Source: Apostichopus japonicus (lineage: Eukaryota > Echinodermata > Holothuroidea > Aspidochirotida > Stichopodidae). From it: 64,000 nucleotides of DNA. Positions 12,629 to 27,600 of the stretch are shown here, one piece after another. Under the pieces are notes generated by a model that saw only the letters and a list, made by a program, of their open reading frames with translations, did not search any database and was not told where the DNA came from. Positions within the stretch are counted from its first letter, which is position 1, and the number at the start of each line of letters is the position of its first letter. The stretch is from contig NC_092561.1 in assembly GCF_037975245.1 (NCBI RefSeq), forward strand, positions 1,391,001 through 1,455,000. The letters are read 5' to 3'. Both the position numbers and the translations under genes were made by a program.

Positions 12629-15600
12629 CTGAAATAAATGTCATGTCGTATTTTAAATCTTTTCTTTTTTCCCTTATATTTTGGTAGTTTCTATATAATA
12701 TGTGTCATCTTAGTTGTGTCTCGTTTAAAGTGGTCTTGTCAAGTTACAATATTTTTGCATATTCTTCAAACACGTTTATTGAAGCAATATTAGGAACAAA
12801 AATTGAATTGGGATATATGTTAAGATATCTTGATATCAGTAAAACACTAACACACAAACTGTATCATAGCACACTTGCACAGAGGGAGCACTCAGACACA
12901 AAGCATCTCCACGGTAACGCAGGACCTCCCTTATTTCTAATGCAACTCAGCTAACTTTTGTGATCAGCTTAACCAGTTTTGCACATCCAGTCACACATAC
13001 CATCCACATCTCACACAGATTCCTTTTGCCTCTGGCAAAACAGGACAAAAAAGATTGAAACTTGGACTGAAATTGTCCTAGTCCCTTTCTTGAAGGTATT
13101 TTGGAATAAACTTACGTTCTGGAATGGTGCATTCGGCTAGAAGCCGCATGAGCTCATCCACGCGAACAAAGGGACCCTGCAGTAGACAAGACAGAAGATG
13201 AATTAATAGTATCAAGGAAGAGTTATGTTGGTAGTTGCTCAGGAGGGAAGGAGCAGGATAAGGAGGTAGGGTGAGAAGAGAGATGGATGGAAACCAAAAG
13301 ACCAGAGGACTTAAAAACACTGGCATCTTCAGCAAGAGAACTTTCACATCCTCAAACAACTGCCCTCACCACACAATGTTTATTTACTCCTTAGACCCCT
13401 CCCCACGGACGGATGTCAGCCAAATTTCTAGGGTGTGCATGATAGTGCATTTCAAGCCTGCAGGGTAACAGAGGGTAGAGCCTATAGGGTGTAGTGAGGA
13501 GTCATATCAATACAAGCATTCCAAAAAAAAACATAAAAATTTTCTTTCGAAAAATGGGGACAAAAGATTTGGCTTTGCCACTCACACACCACAAAAGGCT
13601 GGCTACGTGCCTGAGATAGTAGTTGAGATAGGAGGGTTGTCGCAAGAAGTGTTGGCTTTGTCAATCCCGGTGTTGACATTACGACAAATACGATGGATGA
13701 GTGAGATGCGGGATACTTGAGAACAATGCCCGCAGCATCTCCAATGAGGGATGGAAATCTTACGCATGAGGACAGGGCATTATTAGAGCCTCTTCGATCT
13801 GAAGTATGGTACTGGAAGCTGTGAATTATTTCTAATCCTAAACTTACTTTCACAAAGAAGTCATTGTTCACCTTACTTTGCATTAAAAAAAGACTTCAAT
13901 CATAGTCCTCCCATTATATGTCAATTAGCTGTTTTCCAGGTATGCACACTAACAAATACCACAGCTTTAAAATTGAATTTTTAATGAGTTTCCTCCATTG
14001 AGGTCTTACCTGGAACGATAAGGGAGGTGGTAACAAGGTAATAGCGTGACTGGCTGCTGGAGGTAGCGGGAACTCTCCTCCTGAGACAATGTGTGACCCG
14101 ACTCCTAGATGCGGGGGAAAACGGGGGGAGGGGTTGGGTGAAGAAAAGAAGAGCTCATTTTCTCATCACTTCTGGTATGAAATCATATTAAATTCCTTTT
14201 TACATAGCCCCCGTTGCAGAAAATATTGTATTTATATGTATTGCAGTGAGACAATTTGAAACTTACAACAACAACAACCCCAGAAAAGCCAGAGACTAAT
14301 ATTTCATAAGAGAAATGTTTAGTGTAACCCTGCAGCCAAACTGCAGGGTTTCCCCTGTTTTTTTGTGAGGTGGCCGACTCCCTGTCTTTTGAGACCGCAA
14401 AAATATGTTTCAAAAATCGCTGCCATACTGTTTCAGAGAATGAACTAGAATGTCAATGGCATAGTAGCTCAACTACTACAAATTAGAAATGTACTTATGT
14501 TGATTGTGATGTAGATGGTAAACTTCAGGAAATTGGAACAATTTAAGGAAACGTTTCGGGAAATAATTTTTTCATGTTGTGTACCTTATCAATCAGGCAA
14601 TCTTTATTTCAGGAAATAAAATCAGGATTCCGGGAAACTTTGGGATTACTTTTCGGGAAATCGTTAATGGATTTGTGGCCATACTGCCGTGCTTGTCAAG
14701 CATTGTCAACGAACGAAACAAGATTTTTCACATTTTGGTAAATAAATCTCTCAAGGCTCTGCAAAAGCATTTACTGATTTCTTTACATAAAACGATGTTT
14801 AAATACAATCCTTGACACTTTCATGTTCATATCGTTAATATTAACAGTATTCTCCGTCCATTATAAAGGTTCTTTCCATTTGTATTTAACTTATATTTTT
14901 CATTTTCCTGGCAACCTAAACTGATGCAAGCACAGATGTTGGCGCCCTTCAAGAACTATGTTGCACATAGTCAAAAACATTAAACAAAACCCATAGGCTC
15001 CTGAATGAATTTTACATTTTGACCCCTTGTGACCCCAAATGATATTTGACATGTAAATAAAGTACAACTTTTATGACCTATCATATACTGAACACTATGG
15101 ATGACTTTCATGAAAATCCAACATTAACACTAGGAGGAGTAGGCTTTTTTTTGTGATTTCACTTTTTGACCTCTCTTGACCCCAAATGACCTTTGACCTA
15201 CAACCTGTCTCCATTTTTGTAAGATCTTGATATCTGCTACAAACTGACAAAGTTTGATGAGGATTCATCAAAGAACCTGCAAACAGCAGGCCTTTGAGCA
15301 ATTGTTGACGGACAGACGGCCAGACAGACAGACGCATTGCCATGACAATAGCTCAACTAGTTGAGCTAACAAAATATGGGATGATAGCAATTCCAACTTT
15401 CTTTAACAACCTATGCCATCATTTGTCCTTGAAAAACTGGTTGTGAACAATATTATTGTAGCAACAAATATAACTTCTTCTGCCTATTTAATGTAGCAGT
15501 TTTATCCAATTTCTTGTTAGGAAGATTGACTGGTTAGGAAAATGTTCCCCCACATTTCAACACCTAGGCCCCTCCCCCCCCCCCAGTATTTTCACCCCCT

Positions 15601-18600
15601 CTAGTGTTACAAACCAGTGACCTCCTCTCACACGAGAAATCGCTTGGAAAACCTTGAACCATTTTCCAAAAGTTTTAAGCACAGTTGACTTCAAATGTTC
15701 AGCAAGTATACTGCCCTCATTATGCCTTTACACATCACACATCAAGTTGATCCACACTTTACTTTGAAGTTACTACTATGTCCACAAGTTTCTTTGAGCA
15801 CTTAGTTCAGATCTTTTTAACTTGAAAATTTACATGCATGCAAAAGAAAAACAATTTAGAAAAACATGCAGTTTCTTCCATCTCAGCTTCTGTTATGACT
15901 GTCGTAACTTTCCTTATTGTCAGACACTGATAAAACAGTCAATTGAAAATATTCTTATTTTGCAATAAAAACCTGCTGGATGAATTTGGCGCGAAACATT
16001 TACTATTCCTCTATGCTGGTCGACAATCCCTGTGCCCTGATACCCATCATTTGCTTCCCCACTGAAAGTGACAACAGAAAATCTCCCACATCCTAAAAGA
16101 CATATTACTACAGGAGAACATAAAGCTGTTGACTCATATGGGTTGACGTTTGGCCTAGACAGCCAGTAGTCACATGTATGTTAAAATTAGGCCAGTTCTT
16201 AGACTTTCAAACTGACATTCTTTCAAATAAGCTATGCTGCAACAGCTTTTCTTTCCTGAAGTTTAACTTTGAAGTTATCAGCTACCTTTAGTCTATTGCA
16301 GACTCTTTTCAATTTTTAATGTATCATATACCACCCCTCCCCCACCCCCCCCGATAATACTATTCTTCTGTGGTAAACTCACGTGGATTAGCTCTCGGTC
16401 TAAATGGTAACATTTGCTGTAAATCAGGTCTTGGGCAATCCACCAGGGCCTTCTTCTCCCCTTCCTCTTCCTCCGTGGAGATCTCAGTGGCAACCACGGT
16501 GTCCGAGCTGTTGGTAGCTGCTATTGGTGTTAAGGAGGGTTTGGCCAATAAATCCTATATCACAATACAAAGACAGAAAAATGTACATGAAATTAATGTG
16601 TGGTTGACCAATGAGACTCCAATATATTTTTAGATCACAGGCAAACTTATTTCCTGTGATTGGTTAACATTTCTTGAAACTGGAGAGTTGTAGAGGTGTA
16701 ACGCTGTCTACTGACGACTGCCGATCGGCAATTAACATACGTTGAGCTGTCGAACCTGTTTGGAATAGGGAACCAAGTGGTCTATGAACTTACTGTGTAG
16801 CCAAGAGCTTTGAGTTCCGTCTGGGAGCAGGGGTAGAGGTCCAAGAATCGATGCCGGTCAACTAAAAGGGCTGCCTCTCGATGTGAAGATTCCTTGAAAA
16901 AAAACAAAGAAAAAAACATTGAATTTACTAGGTATGTTATAGCACTACGAACAATTTGTTGTTTTACTTGACAATTATTATTATTATTCTTATATAATTA
17001 TTATTCTTATTAATTATTATTATTATTAAATATTGTTTGTTTCACCTATTTTACATTTGATTAATGGTAACTATACATTGGTCAAGAAATGAAAGGATGG
17101 GATGGGAGAAGAAATGAGAGGTAAGAGTGGAAGGGTGAGAGGGGAGGGGGAGGGGAGTGAGGGAGGGAGGGACTATGCCTCATCCAATGGCTTGCATACC
17201 TAACATAGCCTATCATGATATAAAGCGTTGACTCTGCACAGCCTAATACACTGCCTGCTTCAACGCTGCTTGACATATCCCAGTCAAACCCTTTAAAATT
17301 TTGTCTCAATGATGACATTTCGATAGATCCGGAAAAAACCTGGTCTAGACTTACGTCTTTAAAAGTTGCAAGTCTCCTCTTTTCTACTTTTAGAATACTG
17401 TTCAGATCTCCACAGTTGGCCTCAAAGTCTTGAAATCTCAGCCAAATTTCGCTGTAGGTAAAGGAAAGGCATCCGAATATTTAAGTACTTTGCCATCTAC
17501 AGAGCATGACATAGCACATAGCATAGCATAGCAGAGGGTACATGCTAGGACTTCATAGAGAACATCAATTATTACTTCTTGAGTAACAAATTCCAAATGC
17601 CAAATTTTTGTAATGCAAATTATCTTTCTTTGCAGAATACTAACCCAGATTTCTCTTCGGGAAGATGGCCGGACGTGAGAACTCGTTCGAATAGCACCCT
17701 CGTGTTGTTATCCTCTGATGTGAGACAAAAAGATATGATCATTTCAATGGGTGAACTGATGAAAGACTCACATGATATGGTACTCACACTTATAGCCTGC
17801 ACTGGTACTCACACTTATAGCCTGCATTGGTACTCACACTTATAGCCTGCACTGGTACTCATATTAGGATTATTTTCTACTTGTACTCACACTTAGAGCC
17901 TGCACTGGTATTCACTTAGAGCTTGCCACTGGTACTCACACTTATAGCCTGCACTGGTACTCATATTAGGATTATTTTCTACTTGTACTCACACTTAGAG
18001 CCTGCACTGGTACTCACACTTAGAGCTTGCACTGGTACTTACAATTATAGCCTGCACTGGTACTCATATCAGGACTAATTTATATTTGTACTTGTACTCA
18101 CACTTATAGCCTGCACTGGTACTCATACCAGGACTAAGTTTTACTTGTACTTGTACTCACAATTTTGTGTTTGTACTAAAAGTCTACTGTAGGATGATGT
18201 TAAAAAGGGTTGACATTAGATTTTAAAAGGTGAAGGATATTGAGTTTATAGAATTAATACATCTGCCTTGGACACCATTTGCAAAGCAACACAATATATA
18301 CCAAATTCAGGCAAACCTTTAAACAGCAGAGTTGTACATATCAGAGTATCACGCCACCTTGTATTGTTTACGTACCGTTAAGATGAGAGAGGTAATCGAT
18401 GTAGGATAGCACATACTCTGGGACATTCTCGTATTTCCGAAGACCCAGTTCAAAAATTTTAATGGCAATCTGTGAATCCTGAGAAGAGAAGGCATAAAAA
18501 AAGGCAAAGAAAAGAAGGAATTAAAATCGCTGCAAAATATGACCCTACGTCAAACCCATCTGTAGATTAAGCTACATCGTAATGTCACAATTGTCACTGC

Positions 18601-21600
18601 TGATCTTGTTGAAGAGACTTTTGAGTCTATTTATTCCAAGGTAGTGGATCATTTGCTTCGTGTTTGTCCAAGCCAGGTAACAGGACGGTACCATAAAATG
18701 TTGGTCGAGCCACCGTCCATTTTTGAAACCACCTTCAAGGACAAACAGCCTGCTGCAGTCACATGCGGTTACAGACCCAGAATCTTCCATGAAGATTGAG
18801 CCACCAGAAAACCACCCCACCCCCGAGGGAATTGAAAAAAAAATAAAAAACTGAAATCAATCTTCGTTGGAACGTTTTTAAAACTGCACTAATTTCTGAC
18901 ATCTAAAATTGTTTTAGGGGTCCATATTTTCCGGCGGGCCCCATAGTCTGTGGACAGTTCTCTATACACAATAGGGTAATGTTAATTACAAGATACAATG
19001 GCACAATAACATATCAGGCTCTGATGTAGTGACAGGTGACTGGAGGTCACAAGAGAGGACCCCCCCGCCCTCCTCATTTCTCCTTACCTCAACAATTTTC
19101 CTGATCTCATATATTATTTGAGATTGAGGATAACAAACTTGACAGTATCCAACAAACCACCAAACCTTTTTTCCTTTCCGCATTAATTACCAAAAAAAAA
19201 ACATTAAAAAATGTTTACTTTTCTAAAGGAGTACTCCTTATAAACAAAGAAAGATAGTTGATGGAAAATCAATTTTTCATATCAAATCCAAAACAGTTTC
19301 TTTTAAAAAATCTTACTTTACTAAAGTAGTACTCCATCAAGGCAGCTGCGACAAACACATGATGTTTGCATCTCAAGTCCTCTCGGGCTTTCTTGAAGAT
19401 AAGTCTGGCGTCTTTGATTCCTTCTGCCCTTCTTTCAAATTTCATGTATTGAATGTAAGCCTTCAAAAATAAAACACAACTTATATTAAATTATTAATAA
19501 TAAATACTTTCAAAAAATAAATAACTCAGTGATCATTTATCCAGTTGTCTAACATCTTTGCAGATTCTTTTGCGAGTCACATCTAAATCATTTGTTAATA
19601 TTATCTTCTCAACTTTCCCATTTAAGCAGCCAGTACACAATCTTTCCTGTTTTTCATATTCTCGATATATACTATATTTTTTTCTGCCAGCTAAGAGAAT
19701 TCAGCAAGAAACAGGAGAAGACTCTATCTGCCTCAACAATGAATTCAAGTTAAAAGAAATGTAAAGACTGACATACAGCACCAACCATATAGGCAAGGAG
19801 GGAAGTTCCTCCTGCCCCCCCCCGCCTCACCCCTCCACCTCTCTGTTTCCCTGTCTTACTTATCAACTTATCAGACTTTCAACTAATCAGATTAACAAGA
19901 AACAACAACAAAAAACAAGGAACAGTAGGAATATCTCACCAATGTTGGGTCTAGGTCCTGCATTGCAAGTAACCTCTTGAAGATATTGTGGACCTTATCG
20001 TATTTCATACGACCCTGAAGAGAAGCAAAAGACAAGAGTGTGATCTAAACTAGATAATCTTTCTGGGTTTTAACCGTTTGGCTTCCAACCCACTCTGACA
20101 AAGCCTTGAATCGTTCATGCATAATTAATTACCATCAAGTCTAACTAGAAGATCTTTCTGGGTGTTAACTGTTAAGCGTCAAACCACTCAGACCACACCA
20201 CGCATCATTTCTGGGTTGTAAAATTTTTTGTTGCCCATCGACTAACCTCTTCAAAGTCTCCATAAGCAAAGTAAATTAACATATTGGACTTCATCTGTCC
20301 TGAAATAGCTCGTTCGAAGACACTGGCTGCTTCGTCGTTGAACACCTTGGCATTATTCATATCCTAGAGATGGGGGGGGAAAAAATATATATATATTACT
20401 GGGTCCATGAAGCAAGACAGAAACATGGTTTGATAGTTACAGAAATGCTGTGAAAGAATGCTTCAATATCTAAGATGTGTCAATATGAAAACAATTTGGA
20501 AGAGAAGGGCTCTCTCAAAGCCATGGAACTTTCATGGAAAAATTGCTTTGAAACTATCTGAGGCATCATCAAAGCAATTCATTATGTAAATAATACAACT
20601 TAAGATTCTTGAGAAAGGAAAGGCTTTGATGAGTTGACATTTTGACCTCAGCTGACCTTTGACCCCATCAATGAAAAGAGGGACCTTATCATTCCATGCT
20701 ATAGCCACATGCCATGTATAACATCTGGCGACATTTCCCCCCTACCGAGATAACAAAGTTTAAAAGATTTTCTAGTTTCTGCATCAACTGATGATTTTTA
20801 ACTTCACCAAGAACTGAAGGCCTATATATTATACTGACATGCACAAAGTTTCAAGAAGTTACCAATCTTCAAGTTTTAAGAACCAGAATGTGCTATGTAT
20901 GAAGGTTACTGTAGTGGTTATATTCTCATTCGTTCATTCATTTGTTCCTTCGTTCATTTCATATCTTGCAAACTACAAATCTGTCCAAACTGATGATTGA
21001 CAAAGTGTCGTGTGTATATAGTTATAACAACTACAAGCTACTGTTATCTTTACCTATTGTACCTTTGTGTGCATCCAAAAAGGAGAGACAAAAACCAAAA
21101 GTCCAATACTTATTCAATCCCTTTTCATATTCAACAACAATTCCCCCCAAAAAATCAAGTGAACCAAAATTGGAAGAAAATGTTACGCAGTGATATGGTT
21201 TTTAAGTTTGATCACCTTACCCCTTTCTCTGCGAATGCCTTGCTAGAGTTCTGCAGGAAGAGAGCAGCTTCATACCAAATGTCTGCATGGAATCCTAGGC
21301 AGAGTAGACACTGCTCATAGGCAAACATGACTGCAAAACATCAAGGGAAGGAGAGAAAGAATTCTGTCATCTTTACAAAGTAGATACAAACTATTCATAT
21401 CACGCTGGCAAAGTCATGAACTCTGCTACAAGTTAAAAGTCTTAGGCATAATATAAACTGACACACAGGCAGGGCATGTGAAGTTAAAGGGAAGTTGATG
21501 ATCTAACTCCCCTGTTTCAATAGCCAGACATTGATGATATAACTTCCTGTTGAAATAGCCTGACATTGATCATCTAACTCCCCTGTTTCAATAGCCTGAG

Positions 21601-24600
21601 ATTGATGATCTAACTTCCCTGTTTCAATAGCCTGAGACTGATCATATAACTCCCCTGTTTCAATAGCCTGAGATTGATGATCTAACTTCCCTGTTTCATT
21701 AGCCTGAGATTGATGATCTAACTTCAATGACATTTTATCCCATTATCCCCAGGCATTCTCTTTCCTGTGAATGTGAAGTTTGGAGAAAACCACCTTTGGT
21801 GACCCTTTCTGTGATATATCTTGAGAAGAGAGAAATAGCAAGGGTGGCTTGTTGAAATAGGGTAACAGGGACGAAATAGGTTACGAACCGCTGATCTACC
21901 ACAGTAGATATACATCTGCTGGAGTTAGAAAAGGTAATGTACCAGTCAAACTAAGTAACAACATTTCAACCAACTATATCTCGAATTAAGGACAAGATCT
22001 TAAGATGGGGGGTTATCAACTAAGCAGTGTAGAATACCGTTTTTACTCCATCAGATTTTTAGTGTTAACATTGCCAGCCATAAGAATAACCCTTAAAAGC
22101 TCCAGAATAATTCACATTTGATATTTACAAACCTCTCTTTGTGATCAGAGTTTGGTCTTCTGTTCTCAGGGGGTTGCTTTTTTCCCATTGGATGTATTTC
22201 TTCCACAGTTCTACCTGTTTCATCTCTTCGATGGTACTGGAGGGGGGCACGGAGGGTGCTGAACGGTTCAGTCCCTTGGTCAATGCTTCATACTCCTGTG
22301 AGGTAACACAGAGATAAAATAATTATAAGTGAGTAAAAGAAAAGAGATGCTATAGCCTAGTTTGACGAACAATGTGTACTTGCAATAAGGTTGTTTTTTT
22401 TTTATCAAAAAAAATAATTTTCTTTTATAATTTTCTTTTATAAAAAAAATTAATTTTCTTTAAAATATATATATATATATATTTTTAATTATCCAATGAA
22501 ATGAAAGTATGTTCCTTTTGTTCTGTAAAAAACACTATTGTGCAGATAGGAACAAATCCAAAATAAATTCATCAAATGAAGAATTTTCATCGGTCAGATT
22601 GTAAACAGTGTAACTTGAAACGATGACAAAAATAATTTACCTTTGCAACTCTCCTGGCATTCATGTAGTCTCTGCTTCTATCGTCAATCATCTTTTGAGC
22701 GATTATGGGATTTATTCCCTGCAGAGAGCAAACATACCAAATATTAAATGACAAATTAACGAAGCATTTTGCCCGGACTTTGGTTAATTTTTAATATGAA
22801 CTCCAAACTGAATAATAACTCCAAACCGAATTCCTAAGCTCACGTTAGCTTGATTGCATCAAATTTCATTTCAAGTATAAGTATTGAAGAGAGAGAGTGA
22901 GTAAAAATATTAGGGAATTGACACCTCCCTTCTCCCCCCCCCCCCGCCCATCCCTCCCTTTCCCCATCCAGTAATGTCCTACCTATTATAACTTGGTCAT
23001 TAAACATGGTCGGTAAATGGTTGACACAAGAATTGAACCGATGAATTTACCTTCTGTTTCTACAATACCTCTTTGGTCAGCAGCACAACATCTACCCCCA
23101 TTCCCCCGCCCGGCGCCCCCCAAAAAAATGACCCCCAGGTTGGGAACCACCGCTTCAAATTTTTCCAGTTTCACATTGTATCCCAGCAGTAGTAATGCAG
23201 CAATATGTAATTTTCAAAGACTTTTCAAAGACAAAAATTTACAAAGAAAAAAAAGAAAGCCAAAACAATATTATTAACTGGATGGAAATACTCACATTTT
23301 CATAAGACGTGTAATCCTTCCAAAGCACCTCCACGCTGCTCATAGGGTTACAGACACCTCTCTGATACACCCTTCGGACGGCTGTAATTCTCTGATTTTC
23401 TGCATATGACCCCACTGCTTCCCTGGGGTAGGGAGAAAGGAAAGGAAGGAGAATATTGAGTTAGTTGTGAGAACAACAAATGTGCAGGCAGATGGGAGGG
23501 GTTGCTAAGAAACTGGTCACAGAGAAAAGAAAAACCATTGGGAGTCATACATGAGCATAAATACAGTTGGTACAAAATACCATTACCACCTGCCGGCAGA
23601 TGTTCCCCTCCCTCCTCCCGCTCCCTCCACCCACTTCTCTCCACCCCTCCACCCCTTCTCTCCACCCCACCCCATCACTCCACCTCCCCTCCCTACACCC
23701 CTCCCCCCGCCATGGAGATTGATAATTAAATTGTCTATTGTTGCACAACTGATGTTGACCTAAATGACAGCTGAACACACATTTATCTAAACTTGGGAAA
23801 CAAAATCAACTTCAATGGCTGGAGCCCCCTCCCTTTAAATTCTGCTTACCCCTCCAACTCAGAATTCCTGCCTACACTCCTGGCCCCCCCTCTCCCCCCC
23901 CCCTTCACCTCATACCACCTTACTCAACCCCCTCAAAGTCTCACTCCTACTGCCCACTTATACTACTTACACTCCCTTTAGGAATTGAATGTAATCATTC
24001 CAGATGGAATAGGACTGAATGTCCATCCCCATCTTGTCCAGGGCAAAGTCGTAGGCCTGGGCCATCTTCTCTCTGAAGGTGGCCAGCCCTCCCTTGGTCT
24101 CCTTCACATAGTTCAGGTAGCACTTCCAGAGGTCAATGTTCAGAATCTTCATCAGACACCGCTGGAAGAGCTTGACGAGTAGAGGCAAGAAAGGGTTCGG
24201 AAGAATTGTTATAATGCACTCGGTGCATTTATCCAAATAGTTCAACAATAAAGTTGTTTATTTTATGCAGTCAAATCCTACAAAGTAGCTCTTTACCTAT
24301 TGTGTTACTACTTTTGGAACAGACATGTTGGAAACATGTTGCAAAGCTTCTATAACAACTCTCCTGCGACCTACAACTTTATACACTAACGTTCAAAATC
24401 TTCGCATTTTGACCTGGGCTGACATTAAAAAATGACATTTTGACCTTGATCACGAAACCTCCCTCCCTCACCCTCCCCCCCCCCCTCCTTTCCGTCCCTG
24501 TCTCTCACTGTAAGGATAACCACCGTTGAGCAAGAAATTTGACAGCCAGCCATCAGGGGCAGATATATGTTAGTACGTGTAGTAAAATGTACATATGCCA

Positions 24601-27600
24601 TGTTTATTCTCAGTTGTTGCTACAACTAGTGTGTACGCTAGGTCCTGTTGACTATCATATGATTTGACCGTATTTCAAGCACATTTATGAAGTCATGGTT
24701 TAGTTTTTCCTCGGGGGGGGGGTCCATTGTGCAGCCAAACATTCATTATTTGTTTAAAATACAACATGGGTTTGTTGTGCATTCATTTCCTCGTTAAACT
24801 ATATGAAAGGATTAGTTGGTAAGAATTTAGTTTCCTTCGAGAGTATATATGTATCTTCAAGGCACCCATACTTTTTGACTAACCTTTTCCACTCGCTCAT
24901 AGTTCTTGAATTTCATCTAAAAAGGGAAAGAAGATAAAGGAACAGCAAATATTAATTGGATATCAAAAGTATCACCTCATTGCTCAGAAATCCCTAATAT
25001 TATGATGAGAATGTTCTTTTCTGTTCTTGAAACAGCATTTGAAATACGTTTTTATGTCGTCTTCTGTGAAGGGTAAAGGTTTCTGTCTTGTCACCAAGCG
25101 TAAGTTTTTTTGCCATTAGCTAATCAAGTTATTTGACCTTTGTTACTGCTTACCTGCTAGCATAGAGTTTTCTTCTTTTGGAACTTAATATTGAATACAA
25201 AGGAGATCTAAATGTGAATAACGAAATCATCTTACATATTTAATTTTGCCAATTTGCCCTGGATGGTGATTTCTTATCGTTCTGACCCAGAAATTCTAAC
25301 ATAAACGCATATTCCCTCGTTTTAAAGACACGGGTTCGCACACAAGACTTTCTTGAAAGTAAAATTGCACGACTTTGCCCTAATACAACTGAGAAATTCT
25401 ACGATATATATTATTTTTTTTTTAAACTTGAGATTTTGCTAGGGGTTCCACTGATTCTCACTCTGACCCAGTTAAAATCATAGCGACATGCCTTGCTGCT
25501 ATGGTAACAGCTTATATTTTGCACACGCCCTCGCCCGTCTGGGAAACCAGACAGCCAATAGGCTTTGCGATTCATTGCCCCGTTTTATTTGAAAACAACT
25601 AATGTAACACAACACACAAGACTATCAAATTTTTGACGCAAATGACCTTTGACCTCCACAGATAATAAACCAGTTCTGGTACTCACTAAGCTGAATCTAC
25701 ATGCTCAGTATGATGTTCATCCAAGTTTTAATTTCCTTAACTAGGTTTCACATTTAAGACTGCTGTTGACCTCAAATGACCTTTGACCTCCACAAAAAAA
25801 GTAGGCTAAGTTGTAAGTTATCGACTGTGGATTTCATTCAACCTTTACTTTTTTTGAGCTATCCTTAAAATTCATTTACATTTTTCAGATTTTGACCTCT
25901 AGACCTCAAATGGTATGAATAAATACCAACAACTGATGAATTTAACTTTGCCATCCCTCTGCGTCTGCTGAGTGAATGGTATATTAATTTTGGACCAGGT
26001 AGCTTCCCATTTTCTTGGGAGATTAGGAAAACGATTTTTTTTTCCCCGTCAAATTCACCTTCTCGTACTTTTGAGTCCAGTAATTTTGTTTTACACAGGA
26101 TTTGCGACAATTTCGGTTGCCTTAGTTCCGTCAAACGGACATAATTTTATGAATCCGAAAACAACATTTCTCATTAATTTTTGGAGAAATAACCCTTCAA
26201 GTATCAAAGGCTCATAAATCAATGTGGCTGGACAACTAGTGTGGTAAAATTCAAACAGATAATTACCAACATATGACGATACTGCGTACCACTTACCCCT
26301 CCCACCTGACCCCAATCATCTACTAGCACTTACCCCTCCCCGCCTGACCCCAATCATCTACTAGCACTAACCCCTCCCCACCTGACCCCAATCATCTACT
26401 AGCACTTACCCCTCCCCGCCTGACCCCAAGCATCTACTAGCACTAACCCCTCCCCGCATGACCCCAAGCATCTACTAGCCTGCACTAACCCCTCCCCACC
26501 TGACCCCAATTATCTACTAGCACTGACTCCTCCCCGACTGACATCAATCATCTACTAGCACTGACCCCTCTCCTGCCTGACCCCAATTATCTACTAGCAC
26601 TGACCCCCTCCCCCACCTGACCCCAATCATCTACTAATATTAACCCCTCCCCGCCTGACACCAATCATCTACTAGCACTAACCCCTCCCCCGCCTGACCC
26701 CAATCATATAATAGGTCACTGTATACAACGGCCTCATAAGTTACGTATGTTCGGTGCTACAGTACGTATGTGTAAAGGTCACAGTTATTTAAGGCCATTT
26801 TTATAGGTTTCAAACTGTTACCTCTCTCTCTCTCTCTCTCTGAACGGATACGTAGCAGCTACATGCATCCAATGGTTACGGTATAGTATCGATTGCCAGT
26901 GTACTTCACGTCTAGTCGTGCATTAATTAAGAATTCCTGCCTCATTAGATCTACATCAAACATTTTAACGTATCGTAAAGTAGTCATGCGCTTGTTTTAA
27001 ATGTTATAGAAAGGAAATCAATGGTTCCTTCAAGACATGTCAGCATGTTAGACCTTGAGATTGCAATCCTGAATGAAAACAAATTATAGGAACAACCAGG
27101 CGGTAAAGGAACTGACCTAATTCAAAATAATGCATTTTCCGTCAAGTTTTTTACACCACCAACTGACGAAGCAGAAAACTGCATCTAAATAGATGGCGTG
27201 TTCCGTGTTGTTGTTTTTAAAGAGTATGTGTGCGTGTGTGTGTGTTTTTAAATAATTGTTACGCACATGGCAACAGCAAAACGAGTCCGCTAAAAAGGTC
27301 TTGTTATTTTATAATTTAAATAATTATTATTCCGCGAAAAGGAATATGAAACCTTCCGATACAGGGGTAAGAGTTTGGAAGTTTTACGTATTCTAAAATT
27401 CAGAATATTCTGACAAATTGACAAACATTACAACGGAACAGATTTCAAGCAAAAATCCACATTCATGAGTCGCAAACTGTTCACACGATTTTATACCCAA
27501 AAACAAATGTTACAATAAGTAACCCATAGCTGAACTTGCTGAAGTAACTTTACCTTGAGTTAATACCAAGCAGACTGGGAATCCAGATGTTCTATTTCCA

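Noticed and set aside
17780-26705. CRISPR-like array among regularly spaced repeats.
   Set aside because: Repeats are directly contiguous without unique spacers and lie in introns of a eukaryotic gene. They are minisatellites.
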